Shown here one piece after another: positions 35,807 to 45,225 of a stretch of 64,000 nt of DNA (positions are counted from its first letter, which is position 1; the number at the start of each line of letters is the position of its first letter). Made by a program: the position numbers and the translations under genes. The DNA lies in assembly GCF_002797735.1 (NCBI RefSeq), contig NZ_PGFG01000001.1, positions 744,001 to 808,000 of the forward strand, given 5' to 3'. Under the pieces are notes generated by a model. The model saw only the letters and a program-made list of their open reading frames with translations. It made no database searches and was not told the DNA's origin. This DNA is from Thermoflavifilum aggregans. Its GTDB lineage: Bacteria; Bacteroidota; Bacteroidia; Chitinophagales; Chitinophagaceae.

Positions 35807-37009
35807 ATGTTGATTTTACATCGTCGTGAATTTCTGAAAATAGGTTCTCTGGCTACAGCGGCCATGCTGGTACCCCGTTTTCTCAAGGCATTTGAACAAC
35901 CCGGCCTTTCTGAAGGACAAAAAGTGCTGGTCATCATTCAGCTTTCTGGTGGCAATGACGGGTTGAATACCGTGATTCCCTACCGAAACGATATTTACTA
36001 TGCAAGCCGGCCTCAGCTGGCCATCCCGAAAACACAGGTTGTAGGCCTTACCGATGAACAGGGCCTGCATCCGGCATTGGAAGGACTGAAGGAATTGTAT
36101 GAGAATGGTGAACTGGCTATTCTCAACAGCGTAGGCTATCCCAATCCCGATCGATCGCACTTCCGCTCCATGGATATCTGGCAAACGGCCAGCGATAGCC
36201 AGCAGGTGCTCACCACGGGCTGGGTGGGCCGTTATCTGGATGCCCAGTGCAGCGGTTGTCCGCATCCGTCTGTTCAGGCTATAGAAGTAGACGATACCCT
36301 GAGCAAAGCCATGAAAGGTGCACAATACACCGGCCTGGCCGTCCATGATCCCACCCAGCTCCACCGGGCCAGCGATGATCCTTTCTTTCGTGAAATCCTG
36401 AAAAAACCGGTTGTGGATGATGATCACCTGCAGGTGGATTATCTGTATAAAGTGATGGCCGAAACCCTTTCCTCTGCTGATTATCTGTATGATCAGGCAA
36501 GATTATATCATGAAGATGGGCAGTACCCGGATACGCAGATCGGCAAGGATATGAAAACCGTAGCTTCTTTGATAATGGCCGGTTTGCCCACCCGCGTGTA
36601 TTATCTATCTCTGGGCAGTTTTGATACACATGTAAATCAGCAGCCTCAGCAGCAGCGATTGTTCAAACAGCTGAACGACGCTATTCTGGCTTTTCGCAAC
36701 GACCTGAAAAAGCACAATCGTTTTCAGGATGTGATGATCATGACCTTTTCCGAATTTGGCCGCAGGGTGAGCCAGAATGCCAGTGCAGGTACCGATCACG
36801 GCACTGCCAATTGTATGTTTCTGATTTCAGGTGGATTGAAACGGCAGGGTGTGCTGAATGCACCACCCGATCTGCAAAATCTGGATCAGGGCGACTTGCA
36901 CTATGAAATTGATTTCAAACAGGTTTATGCCACTATCCTCAATAAATGGCTTGAAGCCAACGATCAGCTTATTCTTGGCAAAAATTACACTTACCTGGAT
37001 TTCATTTAA
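35807..37009 (+). CDS. DUF1501 family protein with Tat-like signal
   Basis: About 400 aa. The N-terminus has a twin-arginine type signal (HRREFLKIGSLATAAML). The body belongs to DUF1501, a branch of the alkaline phosphatase/sulfatase superfamily: QLSGGNDGLNTVIPY, HPALEGLKELYENGELAILNSVGYPNPDRSHFRSMDIWQ, MTFSEFGRRVSQNASAGTDHGTA. The His/Asp residues of the metal site are present. Operon with the DUF1800 gene. The reaction is unknown. Confidence 0.9.
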   Translation: MLILHRREFLKIGSLATAAMLVPRFLKAFEQPGLSEGQKVLVIIQLSGGNDGLNTVIPYRNDIYYASRPQLAIPKTQVVGLTDEQGLHPALEGLKELYENGELAILNSVGYPNPDRSHFRSMDIWQTASDSQQVLTTGWVGRYLDAQCSGCPHPSVQAIEVDDTLSKAMKGAQYTGLAVHDPTQLHRASDDPFFREILKKPVVDDDHLQVDYLYKVMAETLSSADYLYDQARLYHEDGQYPDTQIGKDMKTVASLIMAGLPTRVYYLSLGSFDTHVNQQPQQQRLFKQLNDAILAFRNDLKKHNRFQDVMIMTFSEFGRRVSQNASAGTDHGTANCMFLISGGLKRQGVLNAPPDLQNLDQGDLHYEIDFKQVYATILNKWLEANDQLILGKNYTYLDFI

Positions 37010-37078
37010 TTTTCTTTATCCGCCTTCACCGCACTTGAACGGATTTATGTAAGTTCGCAACACAATAAGCCCTTGTGC

Positions 37079-38203
37079 ATGCGCATCCAGGAAGTCAATG
37101 ATCGGCGCACAGCAAAAGATTTTCTGCGTCTGCCGAAATGGATTTATCGCCATGATCCCAACTGGGTAAGCCCTTTGGAAAATGATATTCAGGACATTTT
37201 TGATCCGCAGCGCAACAGTTATTTTTCACACGGGGTGTGTACGCGCTGGGTCTTGTATGATGTGCAAGGGAAACCCATTGGGCGTATTGCTGCGTTTGTA
37301 GACGAACACCGGGCGTATAAGTTTCCACGCCCCACAGGTGGGGTTGGCTTTTTTGAATGTGTTGACGATCAGCAGGCTGCCAATATTTTGTTTGATACCG
37401 CAAAAACCTGGCTGCAGCAAAAAGGCATGCAAGCCATGGAAGGCCCGGTAAACTTTGGTGAAAACGATCGGTACTGGGGCTTGCTGGTAGAAGGTTTCAA
37501 GCCACCCAGCTTTGGTATGAATTACAATCCGCCTTACTATCAACAACTGTTCGAAAACTATGGCTTCGTGAAGGCATACGACCAGTACACCAATTTTCTT
37601 GATGCCACAGTGCCCATGCCTGAACGATTTACCCGCATTTCTGATTGGGTGATGAAAAAACCGGGTTATCATTTTGAACATTTCCGGCTGAAGGATCAAG
37701 AAAAATTCTTTCGCGATTTTCAGGAAATCTATAACGATGCCTGGAGCGATTTTCCGAATTTCACGCCGATAAGCTTAGAAACCATCCGCGATGTGTTTCG
37801 CCAGATGCGTCCTATTCTCGATGAAAAAATCATCTGGTTTGCTTACTATGAACAGGAGCCAGTGGCCTTCATTGTGTGTCTTCCCGATGCCAATCAGATT
37901 TTAAAACATGTACATGGAAAGTTAAATCTCTGGGGTAAACTGAAATTTTTGTGGTATAAATACACGCACACCATCGATCGCCTGCGGATTATAGTGATGG
38001 GCTGCAAAAAACGTTTTCAGAATCATGGAATGGAATCTGCGCTGGTGCGTTGCTTGCAAGAAGAAGTATTGCCCCGCAAAACCATCAAAGGCGTGGAACT
38101 GGCCTGGGTGGGCGATTTCAATGAAAAGATGATGGCCCTGCATCGGGCAACAGGTGCCAAAACAGATAAAATTCATCGTACCTATTTGTATGTATTTGCA
38201 TAA
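37079..38203 (+). CDS. GNAT-like acyltransferase, hypothetical
   Basis: About 374 aa from the ATG at 37079 (a TTG two codons upstream is possible). The opening KDFLRLPKWIYRHDPNWVSPLENDI and the middle GPVNFGENDRYWGLLVEGF match a Bacteroidota/Proteobacteria family of two-lobed GNAT-like proteins of unknown substrate. The C-terminal half (about 190-374) looks like the acyl-CoA fold (MGCKKRFQNHGMESALVRCLQEEVL). It has no signal peptide. A strong terminator follows. Confidence 0.75.
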   Translation: MRIQEVNDRRTAKDFLRLPKWIYRHDPNWVSPLENDIQDIFDPQRNSYFSHGVCTRWVLYDVQGKPIGRIAAFVDEHRAYKFPRPTGGVGFFECVDDQQAANILFDTAKTWLQQKGMQAMEGPVNFGENDRYWGLLVEGFKPPSFGMNYNPPYYQQLFENYGFVKAYDQYTNFLDATVPMPERFTRISDWVMKKPGYHFEHFRLKDQEKFFRDFQEIYNDAWSDFPNFTPISLETIRDVFRQMRPILDEKIIWFAYYEQEPVAFIVCLPDANQILKHVHGKLNLWGKLKFLWYKYTHTIDRLRIIVMGCKKRFQNHGMESALVRCLQEEVLPRKTIKGVELAWVGDFNEKMMALHRATGAKTDKIHRTYLYVFA

Positions 38204-38233
38204 AAAACCCCGGCTGTAATAACCGGGGTTTTT
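38203..38233. terminator. Bidirectional rho-independent terminator
   Basis: AAAAACCCCGG and CCGGGGTTTTT, perfect 11-bp arms with a 9-nt loop, between the GNAT-like gene (+) and the desaturase gene (-). A-run and T-run flanks serve both directions. Confidence 0.85.
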
Positions 38234-38252
38234 GATTTATTTTCCTGGCGGA

Positions 38253-39347
38253 TTACATGGTTTCCTCAAAAATATTTTCAGGCATACGGTTTTGTTTCAG
38301 CAACTCATAATGTTTTTTCAGCGAATACCACAGCGGATAGCTTCTGTAAGGCAGGCCATGCTTTTCAGCTTCCTCACGTAAAAGAGCTGTTACTTCCGGA
38401 TAATATACATGGTTGATGTTGGGAAACAGATGATGAGCCACATGATAGTTGAAACATCCCATGAAGAAACGGGTAAACCAGTTATCGTGTGTAACATCGT
38501 TGGTATTCTTCAGCTGATGCATGAACCAAGGATGATGAATCTGATTGTGTTCGTCAGGTAGCGGGAATTCATTTTCCGTATTGGCATGCGGTGACAACAG
38601 CACGATCAGTGAAAAAATACTGGCTGTGAATATGAAAATCAAAAATGCAGTAATAGCCTGTCCCCAGCTGATATCCAATACCAGTTTGGGAATTACAATG
38701 GTGTAAAACAAAAAGAAGGCTTTAAAGAAAAACAATTTATAATATTCTTTTCGCGGAATCTGGGTGACTTTCCACACGGGTTTCTTTTTGTTGAAGAAAT
38801 CTTTGAAATCGCGTACCAGCAGCCAGTTCAGCAGATAGAAAGGATAAATCATGGGCAGATAAATGTGCTGGTATTTGTGGATTTTGCTGTATGGGCCATA
38901 AGGGAATACACGTGCCAGATCACTTTGTTCAATATCACTATCCCATCCCATGATGTTGGGATAGTTGTGATGCAGGCGGGTATGACGTACGCGCCATACA
39001 AAGCTGTTGGCACCCATCAGATCAAAAAAATGAATGTACAGTTCATTCAGCCATTTCTTTTTCCATAACACGCCATGCACGGCATCGTGAATCTGGTTCA
39101 GGAAGATGATAACCAGCAAAAGCCCCATCACGAAATAGCAACCATACAATATGCGTGTATTTTCACCCCAAATCAACGCTGAAGCATAGGCTGCAACAAA
39201 TAGAGCCGGGAACAAAATAGCTTTAAAGCGGATTTGCCAGCTGCGGGAGGGTTCCAGTTGCCGCACCACCTCGTGAGCCTTTCGTTTGATTTCACGAAAC
39301 AGCTCTTCATCGGCCGACTTTAGAAACACGGGTTTCGTGGCTTCCAT
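38253..39347 (-). CDS. Membrane fatty acid desaturase
   Basis: About 364 aa from METATK-type ATG 39347. A multi-pass membrane di-iron desaturase with three histidine boxes: HDAVHG, HTRLHH and HVAHHLFP, plus NQIHHPW. Four or more transmembrane segments (about residues 50-95 and 190-260). It resembles acyl-lipid desaturases that introduce double bonds into phospholipid acyl chains and adjust membrane fluidity. Regiospecificity cannot be told. It has its own promoter element. Confidence 0.88.
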   Translation of the reverse strand: MEATKPVFLKSADEELFREIKRKAHEVVRQLEPSRSWQIRFKAILFPALFVAAYASALIWGENTRILYGCYFVMGLLLVIIFLNQIHDAVHGVLWKKKWLNELYIHFFDLMGANSFVWRVRHTRLHHNYPNIMGWDSDIEQSDLARVFPYGPYSKIHKYQHIYLPMIYPFYLLNWLLVRDFKDFFNKKKPVWKVTQIPRKEYYKLFFFKAFFLFYTIVIPKLVLDISWGQAITAFLIFIFTASIFSLIVLLSPHANTENEFPLPDEHNQIHHPWFMHQLKNTNDVTHDNWFTRFFMGCFNYHVAHHLFPNINHVYYPEVTALLREEAEKHGLPYRSYPLWYSLKKHYELLKQNRMPENIFEETM

Positions 39348-39368
39348 AGTCTTCTGATTTTGATAGCT

Positions 39369-39376
39369 CAAAATTA
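39369..39376 (-). promoter_or_regulatory. -7 promoter element of the desaturase gene
   Basis: TAATTTTG on the minus strand, full consensus, 21 bp before the ATG. It lies inside the longer open frame, which supports the shorter start. Confidence 0.45.
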
Positions 39377-39461
39377 ACAAATCTCAAAGCGCAGCAGCGC
39401 ATTTCTTGTCAGCTCATCGTCAGGAAGCACATGAATTTTGCCTATAAGCTGTTCGTTTCTG

Positions 39462-41153
39462 TCAATAGGCACCCGTTTTTTCATATACCACCCTGGCAAC
39501 CCATCTGCTCAGCAGCAGCATAATGAAACCTGCTATACCAGCCGCAATCACCAGAATCAGGAAATAATATTTTTTGTCGATGAAACTATCCCAGAAAGTA
39601 GCCATAAGTCCGGCCAGCTTGCCTGCGATGGAATTCACGAGGAACCAGCCACCCATCATCAGCGCTGTAAGCCGTGTGGGAGAAAGCTTTGAAACCATCG
39701 ACAGGCCGATAGGGCTCACCAGCAACTCGCCGATGGTAAATACCGCATAGGTTGCAATCACCCACAACATACTGGCTTTGTCCACATAAATATCGCGGGT
39801 ACTGATGGCAATGACCATCAGCAGGGAGGAAAGGCCTGCCACCCAAATGCCCAGCGTGACCTTAATCGGCGTGGTAGGCTCCTTGCCTTTGCGGCGCAGC
39901 CAGCTGAACAGCCCCACCAGCAAAGGTGTGAATACAATGATGAAAAATGGATTCACAGATTGAAAGATTTCTGTGGAAAGCAAATGCAGCTGCCCGCTGG
40001 CAGGCCATTGGCTCTTGGGCAGATTCTGGAAATAAGGATCAATGCCTTTTACCATCACCGTTGTACCCTGTGCATTGGTTTGTGCCCGGAAATACCGATC
40101 TATTTTCACCACCATCTGCGAGTCCGTACGCACCGTCTGCAACATGCCGAAAGGTTTGGCTATTTTTTCCAGAGCCGGTGGCATCTGCCGGTTGGTGTAC
40201 TGATCGGCCCAAATGGTCAGACCCGTGCTGTTTTGGTTGTAAATGACCCAAAATACTGTAGACACCAGAAAGAAGGCAAACAAGGCACCCAGGCCTCGCT
40301 TATCTTCCCGGTTGGCACGGAAATACAGGCTGGCGTAAAAGATGATGATGGGCACACAGGCAAACATAAAGGCATCATTCGAACGCGTACCAAACACCGT
40401 ATGGCCGGCAAAGCTGCTGAAAAAATATCCGATGGCTGCGGCTATGATAGCCGGCAAAAACACATAACCGAAAATTTTGCTTAGCGGCATATCCTCTTTT
40501 TGTACAGGCTTTTTCACATCACCTTCCTTAATGTAGCGCATACCGGAAATAAACCAAATCAACCCGATGGTCATCCCCACGCCCGCGGCTGCAAAAGCAT
40601 ACCCCCAGCCAAAATGGTTGCGCATGTAGGCCGCTACGAAGTTGCACACAAAGGCTCCCAGGTTAATACCCATGTAAAAAATGTTATAAGCCACATCTTT
40701 CTTGGATCGGAGGTCTTCCCGGTTGTAGAGATTGCCGAGAATGGTGCTGATATTGGGTTTGAAAAAACCATTTCCCAAAATGATGAGCAACAGCGAAACA
40801 TACATGGCTGTATTTCCCGGAAGGGCAAGCCCGTAATATCCACAGGCCAGCAGAATGCCTCCCAGAATAACCGCACGCCGATAGCCCAGATACCGGTCGG
40901 CCAGCAATCCACCGATAAAAGGAGTAAGATATACCAGTGCAATATAAGAGCCTACCAGATCGGCAGCTCTTCGGGTGTCAAATCCTTTTCCGCCATGACT
41001 TACAGGGTCGATGAGATACAACAGAAAAATACCCACCATCAGATAATATCCGAATCTTTCCCACATTTCCGTAAAGAACAACACATACAATCCTGGATGG
41101 TGGCCATTTTTACGGCCTGTTGAAGTGGTTTTTGCAGACGAGTTACCTTCCAT
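39462..41153 (-). CDS. POT/PTR family proton-coupled oligopeptide transporter
   Basis: About 563 aa, 12-14 transmembrane helices, major facilitator superfamily. The POT signatures are FTEMWERFGYY (ExxERFxYY proton site) near residue 30 and GNGFFKPNIST around 135. GGLLADRYLGYRRAVILGG is the loop 2-3 MFS motif. It imports di- and tripeptides with protons. A long extracellular insertion (about 325-390) lies between helices, common in Bacteroidota members. ATG 41153 is preferred to a TTG two codons earlier. It is divergent from purD. Confidence 0.92.
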   Translation of the reverse strand: MEGNSSAKTTSTGRKNGHHPGLYVLFFTEMWERFGYYLMVGIFLLYLIDPVSHGGKGFDTRRAADLVGSYIALVYLTPFIGGLLADRYLGYRRAVILGGILLACGYYGLALPGNTAMYVSLLLIILGNGFFKPNISTILGNLYNREDLRSKKDVAYNIFYMGINLGAFVCNFVAAYMRNHFGWGYAFAAAGVGMTIGLIWFISGMRYIKEGDVKKPVQKEDMPLSKIFGYVFLPAIIAAAIGYFFSSFAGHTVFGTRSNDAFMFACVPIIIFYASLYFRANREDKRGLGALFAFFLVSTVFWVIYNQNSTGLTIWADQYTNRQMPPALEKIAKPFGMLQTVRTDSQMVVKIDRYFRAQTNAQGTTVMVKGIDPYFQNLPKSQWPASGQLHLLSTEIFQSVNPFFIIVFTPLLVGLFSWLRRKGKEPTTPIKVTLGIWVAGLSSLLMVIAISTRDIYVDKASMLWVIATYAVFTIGELLVSPIGLSMVSKLSPTRLTALMMGGWFLVNSIAGKLAGLMATFWDSFIDKKYYFLILVIAAGIAGFIMLLLSRWVARVVYEKTGAY

Positions 41154-41293
41154 AAACAAAGCGATTTTGTGTGATAAAATGTGTAAAACCTTGTTTTAAA
41201 ACCCGTGAAACGGCATTTTAAAGCTGAAAAATACTATAAAAATTATTTCAGGCTCTGGTCATAAGCATGAAACCTTTTTCTTTGCAGAAAAAA

Positions 41294-42571
41294 ATGCGTA
41301 TCCTCATTCTGGGCAGTGGCGGGCGGGAGCATGCCCTGGCATGGAAGCTTAGCCGGAGTAAGTACTGCGATGGGCTGTATGTAGCCCCTGGCAATGCCGG
41401 CACAGCACAGATTGCAGAAAATGTATCTCTTTCACCTCTGGCGTTTGCAGAGATAGAGAATTTTTGCCGTGAGCACCATATTGACGTTGTAGTGCCCGGC
41501 TCAGAAGATGCGCTGGTGGCTGGTATTGCGGATGTGCTTCCACGCGCTGCAGGATTGCAGTCTGTACGCGTAGTGGGCCCATCACAAGCTGCGGCCCGGC
41601 TGGAAGGTAGCAAGGCTTTTGCCAAAGCATTTATGCAACGATATGGTATTCCTACTGCTTCATATCGGGTCTTTCGGCAGGATGAACTCGAAGCCGGCAA
41701 AGCTTACCTGCGGCACCATCCAATGCCTGTGGTGCTGAAAGCCGATGGTCTAGCAGCCGGCAAAGGCGTGCTTATCTGCAACGATACCGATGAGGCTGTT
41801 ACGCAACTGGAAGAGATGCTAGCGCATGAAAAATTTGGAGAGGCCAGCCGGCAGGTAGTGGTGGAGCAGTATCTGTCAGGTGTGGAAGTCTCGGTATTTC
41901 TGTTTACCGACGGGCAACATTATGTGCTATTGCCTGAAGCAAAGGATTACAAGCGGGTTGGCGAGGGTGATACGGGTTTGAACACAGGCGGCATGGGTGC
42001 TGTTTCACCTGTGCCTTTTGCCGATGCAGCTTTTTTGCAAAAAGTAGAAACCCGCATCATTCGCCCCACGTTGGCAGGCATGCAACAGGAGGGGTGCCCG
42101 TATCAGGGCTTTCTGTTTCTGGGGTTAATGTCCGTCAACGGCGATCCATACGTCATCGAATACAACTGCAGGTTGGGCGATCCCGAAACGGAAGCCATTC
42201 TGCCCCGCATCCGGAATGATCTGATGGAGGTGATCCTGCAGGCACAGCAGGGCAGGTTGGAACAGGTGCAGCTTGTCCTTACGGAGGAGCATGCACTCAC
42301 CGTAGTATTGGCTTCGGGCGGTTATCCGGGTACCTATCGCAAGGGCTTGCCTGTGCAATTGCCTGGCGATATACCCGAAGGGAGCTTTCTGTTTCATGCA
42401 GGCACGAGCCGCCAGGAAGGCCGGATGGTAACTTCCGGCGGGCGCGTATTGGCTATCACGTCACTGGGGAAGGATTTGCATACAGCCAGGGAAAAATCCC
42501 TGAAACTGGCTGAAGCAGTAAACTTTGAAGGAAAATATTTCAGACGCGATATTGGGTGGGAATTTTTATAG
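41294..42571 (+). CDS. purD: Phosphoribosylamine-glycine ligase
   Basis: About 425 aa. An ATP-grasp enzyme that makes glycinamide ribonucleotide in de novo purine synthesis. Marks: MRILILGSGGREHALAWKL at the start (dinucleotide-like loop), PVVLKADGLAAGKGVLI (ATP-grasp), DYKRVGEGDTGLNTGGMGAVSP and NCRLGDPETEAILPR. An in-frame ATG at 41267 would add nine residues, but a TTTG-type promoter sequence sits there, so 41294 is chosen. Length matches E. coli PurD. Confidence 0.95.
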   Translation: MRILILGSGGREHALAWKLSRSKYCDGLYVAPGNAGTAQIAENVSLSPLAFAEIENFCREHHIDVVVPGSEDALVAGIADVLPRAAGLQSVRVVGPSQAAARLEGSKAFAKAFMQRYGIPTASYRVFRQDELEAGKAYLRHHPMPVVLKADGLAAGKGVLICNDTDEAVTQLEEMLAHEKFGEASRQVVVEQYLSGVEVSVFLFTDGQHYVLLPEAKDYKRVGEGDTGLNTGGMGAVSPVPFADAAFLQKVETRIIRPTLAGMQQEGCPYQGFLFLGLMSVNGDPYVIEYNCRLGDPETEAILPRIRNDLMEVILQAQQGRLEQVQLVLTEEHALTVVLASGGYPGTYRKGLPVQLPGDIPEGSFLFHAGTSRQEGRMVTSGGRVLAITSLGKDLHTAREKSLKLAEAVNFEGKYFRRDIGWEFL

Positions 42572-42684
42572 GTTTTGCATCTTAGAAATAAAAACCTGAA
42601 ACCACATTTTCGTAAAAAAATTATCCCAATTTTGCAACACAATTTTTATTTCTTTACGTTTTCAATACTACGTTGCTTTTTCCT

Positions 42685-43707
42685 ATGGGATTCCTGAATT
42701 TCATGACGCAAGATCTGGCAATTGACTTAGGTACGGCCAATACCTTGATTATTCATAATGACCAAGTGGTTGTTGATGAGCCTTCCATTGTGGCCGTTGA
42801 ACGGTCTACCGGTAAAATCATTGCAGTAGGAAAGAAGGCCATGATGATGCATGAAAAAACGCACGAATACATCCGCACCATCAGGCCTTTGAAAGATGGT
42901 GTCATCGCCGATTTCAATGCAGCGGAGGGAATGCTGCGGGAGATGATCAAAATGGTTTATCCCAAGAAACCATTTTTCACGCCCAGCTGGCGGATGGTGA
43001 TTTGCATTCCTTCCAGCATCACGGAGGTGGAAAAACGTGCTGTGCGTGACTCTGCTGAGCAGGCAGGTGCCAAGGAGGTGTATTTGATTCACGAACCCAT
43101 GGCGGCAGCACTGGGCATCGGCATTGACGTGGAAGAGCCAGTGGGCAACATGATAATTGATATTGGCGGTGGTACCACAGGTATTTCGGTGATTGCACTG
43201 GCCGGTATTGTCTGTGATCAATCCATCCGCATTGCAGGTGATGAATTTACGGCCGATATCATGGAGGCTTTGCGGCGCTATCATAGCCTGCTGATTGGTG
43301 AACGTACGGCCGAGCAGATCAAAGTGCAAGTAGGTTCGGCCCTCAAGGAACTTGACAATCCGCCGGATGATATCCCGGTGAATGGGCGCGACCTGGTGAC
43401 GGGCATTCCGAAACAAATCATGGTCTCCTATCAGGAAATTGCCGAGGCGCTGGATAAGTCGATTTTCAAAATTGAAGAAGCCATATTGAAAGCGCTGGAA
43501 ACCACGCCGCCCGAGCTGGCTGCAGATATTTACCGTAGAGGTTTGTATTTAACTGGCGGAGGAGCCTTGCTGCGTGGGCTTGACAAGAGGCTGGCGCAGA
43601 AAATCAAGCTCCCCGTGCATGTGGCCGATGATCCGCTGCGGGCCGTGGTGCGGGGCACCGGCATTGCATTGAAACACATTGGCAAATATCCGTTTTTGAT
43701 GCAGTAA
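42685..43707 (+). CDS. mreB: Rod-shape determining actin homologue MreB
   Basis: About 340 aa. It polymerises under the membrane and directs lateral wall synthesis. Actin-fold motifs are DLGTANTLI (phosphate 1), GGGTTGISVIAL (phosphate 2), LIHEPMAAALGIGIDVEEP and GGGALLRGLDKRL (adenosine). Start ATG 42685 gives MGFLNFMTQDLAIDLGTANT. It is the first of five rod-complex genes, 49 bp before mreC. Confidence 0.96.
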   Translation: MGFLNFMTQDLAIDLGTANTLIIHNDQVVVDEPSIVAVERSTGKIIAVGKKAMMMHEKTHEYIRTIRPLKDGVIADFNAAEGMLREMIKMVYPKKPFFTPSWRMVICIPSSITEVEKRAVRDSAEQAGAKEVYLIHEPMAAALGIGIDVEEPVGNMIIDIGGGTTGISVIALAGIVCDQSIRIAGDEFTADIMEALRRYHSLLIGERTAEQIKVQVGSALKELDNPPDDIPVNGRDLVTGIPKQIMVSYQEIAEALDKSIFKIEEAILKALETTPPELAADIYRRGLYLTGGGALLRGLDKRLAQKIKLPVHVADDPLRAVVRGTGIALKHIGKYPFLMQ

Positions 43708-43756
43708 CCTGATGAAACTATTGCTTCATCATCCATATTCTGCATAAACCAAGGCC

Positions 43757-44587
43757 GTGCGAAATCTGATTCTGTTCATCCGGCGTTATTTTAATCTGCT
43801 CTTATTTATTGCCATTGAGGCAATATGTTTGAACAGGGTGTTCAGCCAGAATCCCTTTCAGCAAGCCTGGTTTCTGCAGTTTTCCGAAGAATGGATGGGC
43901 AGGCTATATCAGCATTATGCGGATGTGATGCAGTATTTCCATCTGAAGCAGGTCAACGAAAGCCTGCTGGCGGAAAATGCCCGCCTGCGGAATCAGCTGC
44001 TGCAGGACTTCAGCTTTCCCGATACTTCCCGCAAACTTATCCGCGATACCGCCCAACACCGACAATATGCTTATTTGCCTGCAGAAGTGGTAAACAACAG
44101 CATTGTCCATGCCAACAATTACATCACTATTCATCGGGGCAGGCTGGAAGGTGTGCATGCCCACATGGGTGTGGTAAGCAGCCAGGGCGTAGCCGGTGTG
44201 GTGGTTCGTGCCAGTGATCATTATGCCCTTGTGATGTCGTTATTGCATAAGGATTTCAGGCTCAGTGTACGGCTCAAACGCACGGGCGATATTGGTTACG
44301 TGCGGTGGGATGGTGAAGATCCCGCCACGGCTTTGTTCTCTGACATACCCCGGAGCGTGACTTTGTATAAAAATGATACTGTGGTGACCAGCGGCTTTTC
44401 TGTGATGTTTCCGCCTGGTATTGTCGTAGGCTATGTGGAAAAGGTGGCTCAGCAGCCTGCCAGTAATTTTCAGGTAGCCCGTATCCGTTTGGCTACGCCA
44501 TTCAGCAGGCTTAGATATGTGTATGTGATTGAAAACTTGCAGGCACCCGAGCAGTTGCAAGTTGAATCCAATGTGGTTTCACCATGA
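43757..44587 (+). CDS. mreC: Rod-shape determining protein MreC
   Basis: About 276 aa from a GTG start. N-terminal transmembrane helix (about 10-28), a coiled coil (about 60-80, NESLLAENARLRNQL) and the periplasmic MreC beta domain (about 95-265: AEVVNNSIVHANNYITIHRGRLEGV, MGVVSSQGVAGVV, DTVVTSGFSVMFPPGIVVGYV). It links MreB to PBP2 and RodA. Ends overlapping mreD by 4 bp (ATGA), so translation is coupled. Confidence 0.93.
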   Translation: MRNLILFIRRYFNLLLFIAIEAICLNRVFSQNPFQQAWFLQFSEEWMGRLYQHYADVMQYFHLKQVNESLLAENARLRNQLLQDFSFPDTSRKLIRDTAQHRQYAYLPAEVVNNSIVHANNYITIHRGRLEGVHAHMGVVSSQGVAGVVVRASDHYALVMSLLHKDFRLSVRLKRTGDIGYVRWDGEDPATALFSDIPRSVTLYKNDTVVTSGFSVMFPPGIVVGYVEKVAQQPASNFQVARIRLATPFSRLRYVYVIENLQAPEQLQVESNVVSP

Positions 44588-45105
44588 GTGAGTTGTTAAA
44601 AAATATCATTCGTTTTGTGTTGTTGATCTTTGTTCAGGTGTTTATGCTGAACAATATCATGCTGAATGGATGGGTGCAGCCTTATCTGTATCTGCTTTTT
44701 ATTTTGCTTTTGCCTTTTCAGACGCCCCGTTGGTTGCTGCTGATTATCGGCACAGCCACCGGCTGGATCATAGACAATTTCATGCATACGCCCGGATTAC
44801 ATGCTGCAGCCTGTGCAGCTATTGCCTATCTCCGTCCATTCCTCATCGGGATGCTTGCTCCTCAGGGTGGTTTTGAAGATACCACCCGTGCTCCCTCGCC
44901 CGCTACCATGGGTACAGGTAAATTCGTTTTTTATGCAGGCATGCTGGTATTGATTCATCACGTGATTTATTTTACCCTGGAGGTATTCAACTTTCAGGCA
45001 GCCCCGTATCTGGCCATGAAGATTATATTTTCCACACTTGTTACCCTGCTGCTGATTTTTGTGTATGGATTATTGTTTTTTGAAAAACGCCTGAGGAGAA
45101 GATAA
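44584..45105 (+). CDS. mreD: Rod-shape determining protein MreD
   Basis: About 173 aa, an integral membrane protein with about five helices, the third partner of MreBC. Low sequence conservation is normal; the gene is identified by position, size, helix pattern and features such as GWVQPYLYLLFILLLPFQTPRWLLLI and GWIIDNFMHTPG. A 120-bp gap with a promoter follows. Confidence 0.88.
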   Translation: MSELLKNIIRFVLLIFVQVFMLNNIMLNGWVQPYLYLLFILLLPFQTPRWLLLIIGTATGWIIDNFMHTPGLHAAACAAIAYLRPFLIGMLAPQGGFEDTTRAPSPATMGTGKFVFYAGMLVLIHHVIYFTLEVFNFQAAPYLAMKIIFSTLVTLLLIFVYGLLFFEKRLRRR

Positions 45106-45168
45106 TGGTCTATTTCTGCCGGGCAGAAGCTGTGATAATTTATCGAGGTTTTACCAGCAAGTTTTCAT

Positions 45169-45176
45169 TAGGTTTG
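45169..45176 (+). promoter_or_regulatory. -7 promoter element before mrdA
   Basis: TAGGTTTG, full TAnnTTTG match 49 bp before the PBP2 start, with a T-rich stretch about 16 bp upstream as a weak -33. It would allow mrdA-rodA expression apart from mreBCD. Confidence 0.4.
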
Positions 45177-45225
45177 CAGGCAATCCGAAGTCCCGTAATT
45201 TGCTGGAGCCGTAGTTGCTGAGCAT

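Noticed and set aside
42570-42597. AGGTTTT/AAAACCT inverted repeat after purD as a terminator
   Set aside because: AT-rich short arms with a long loop and no T-run after the stem.
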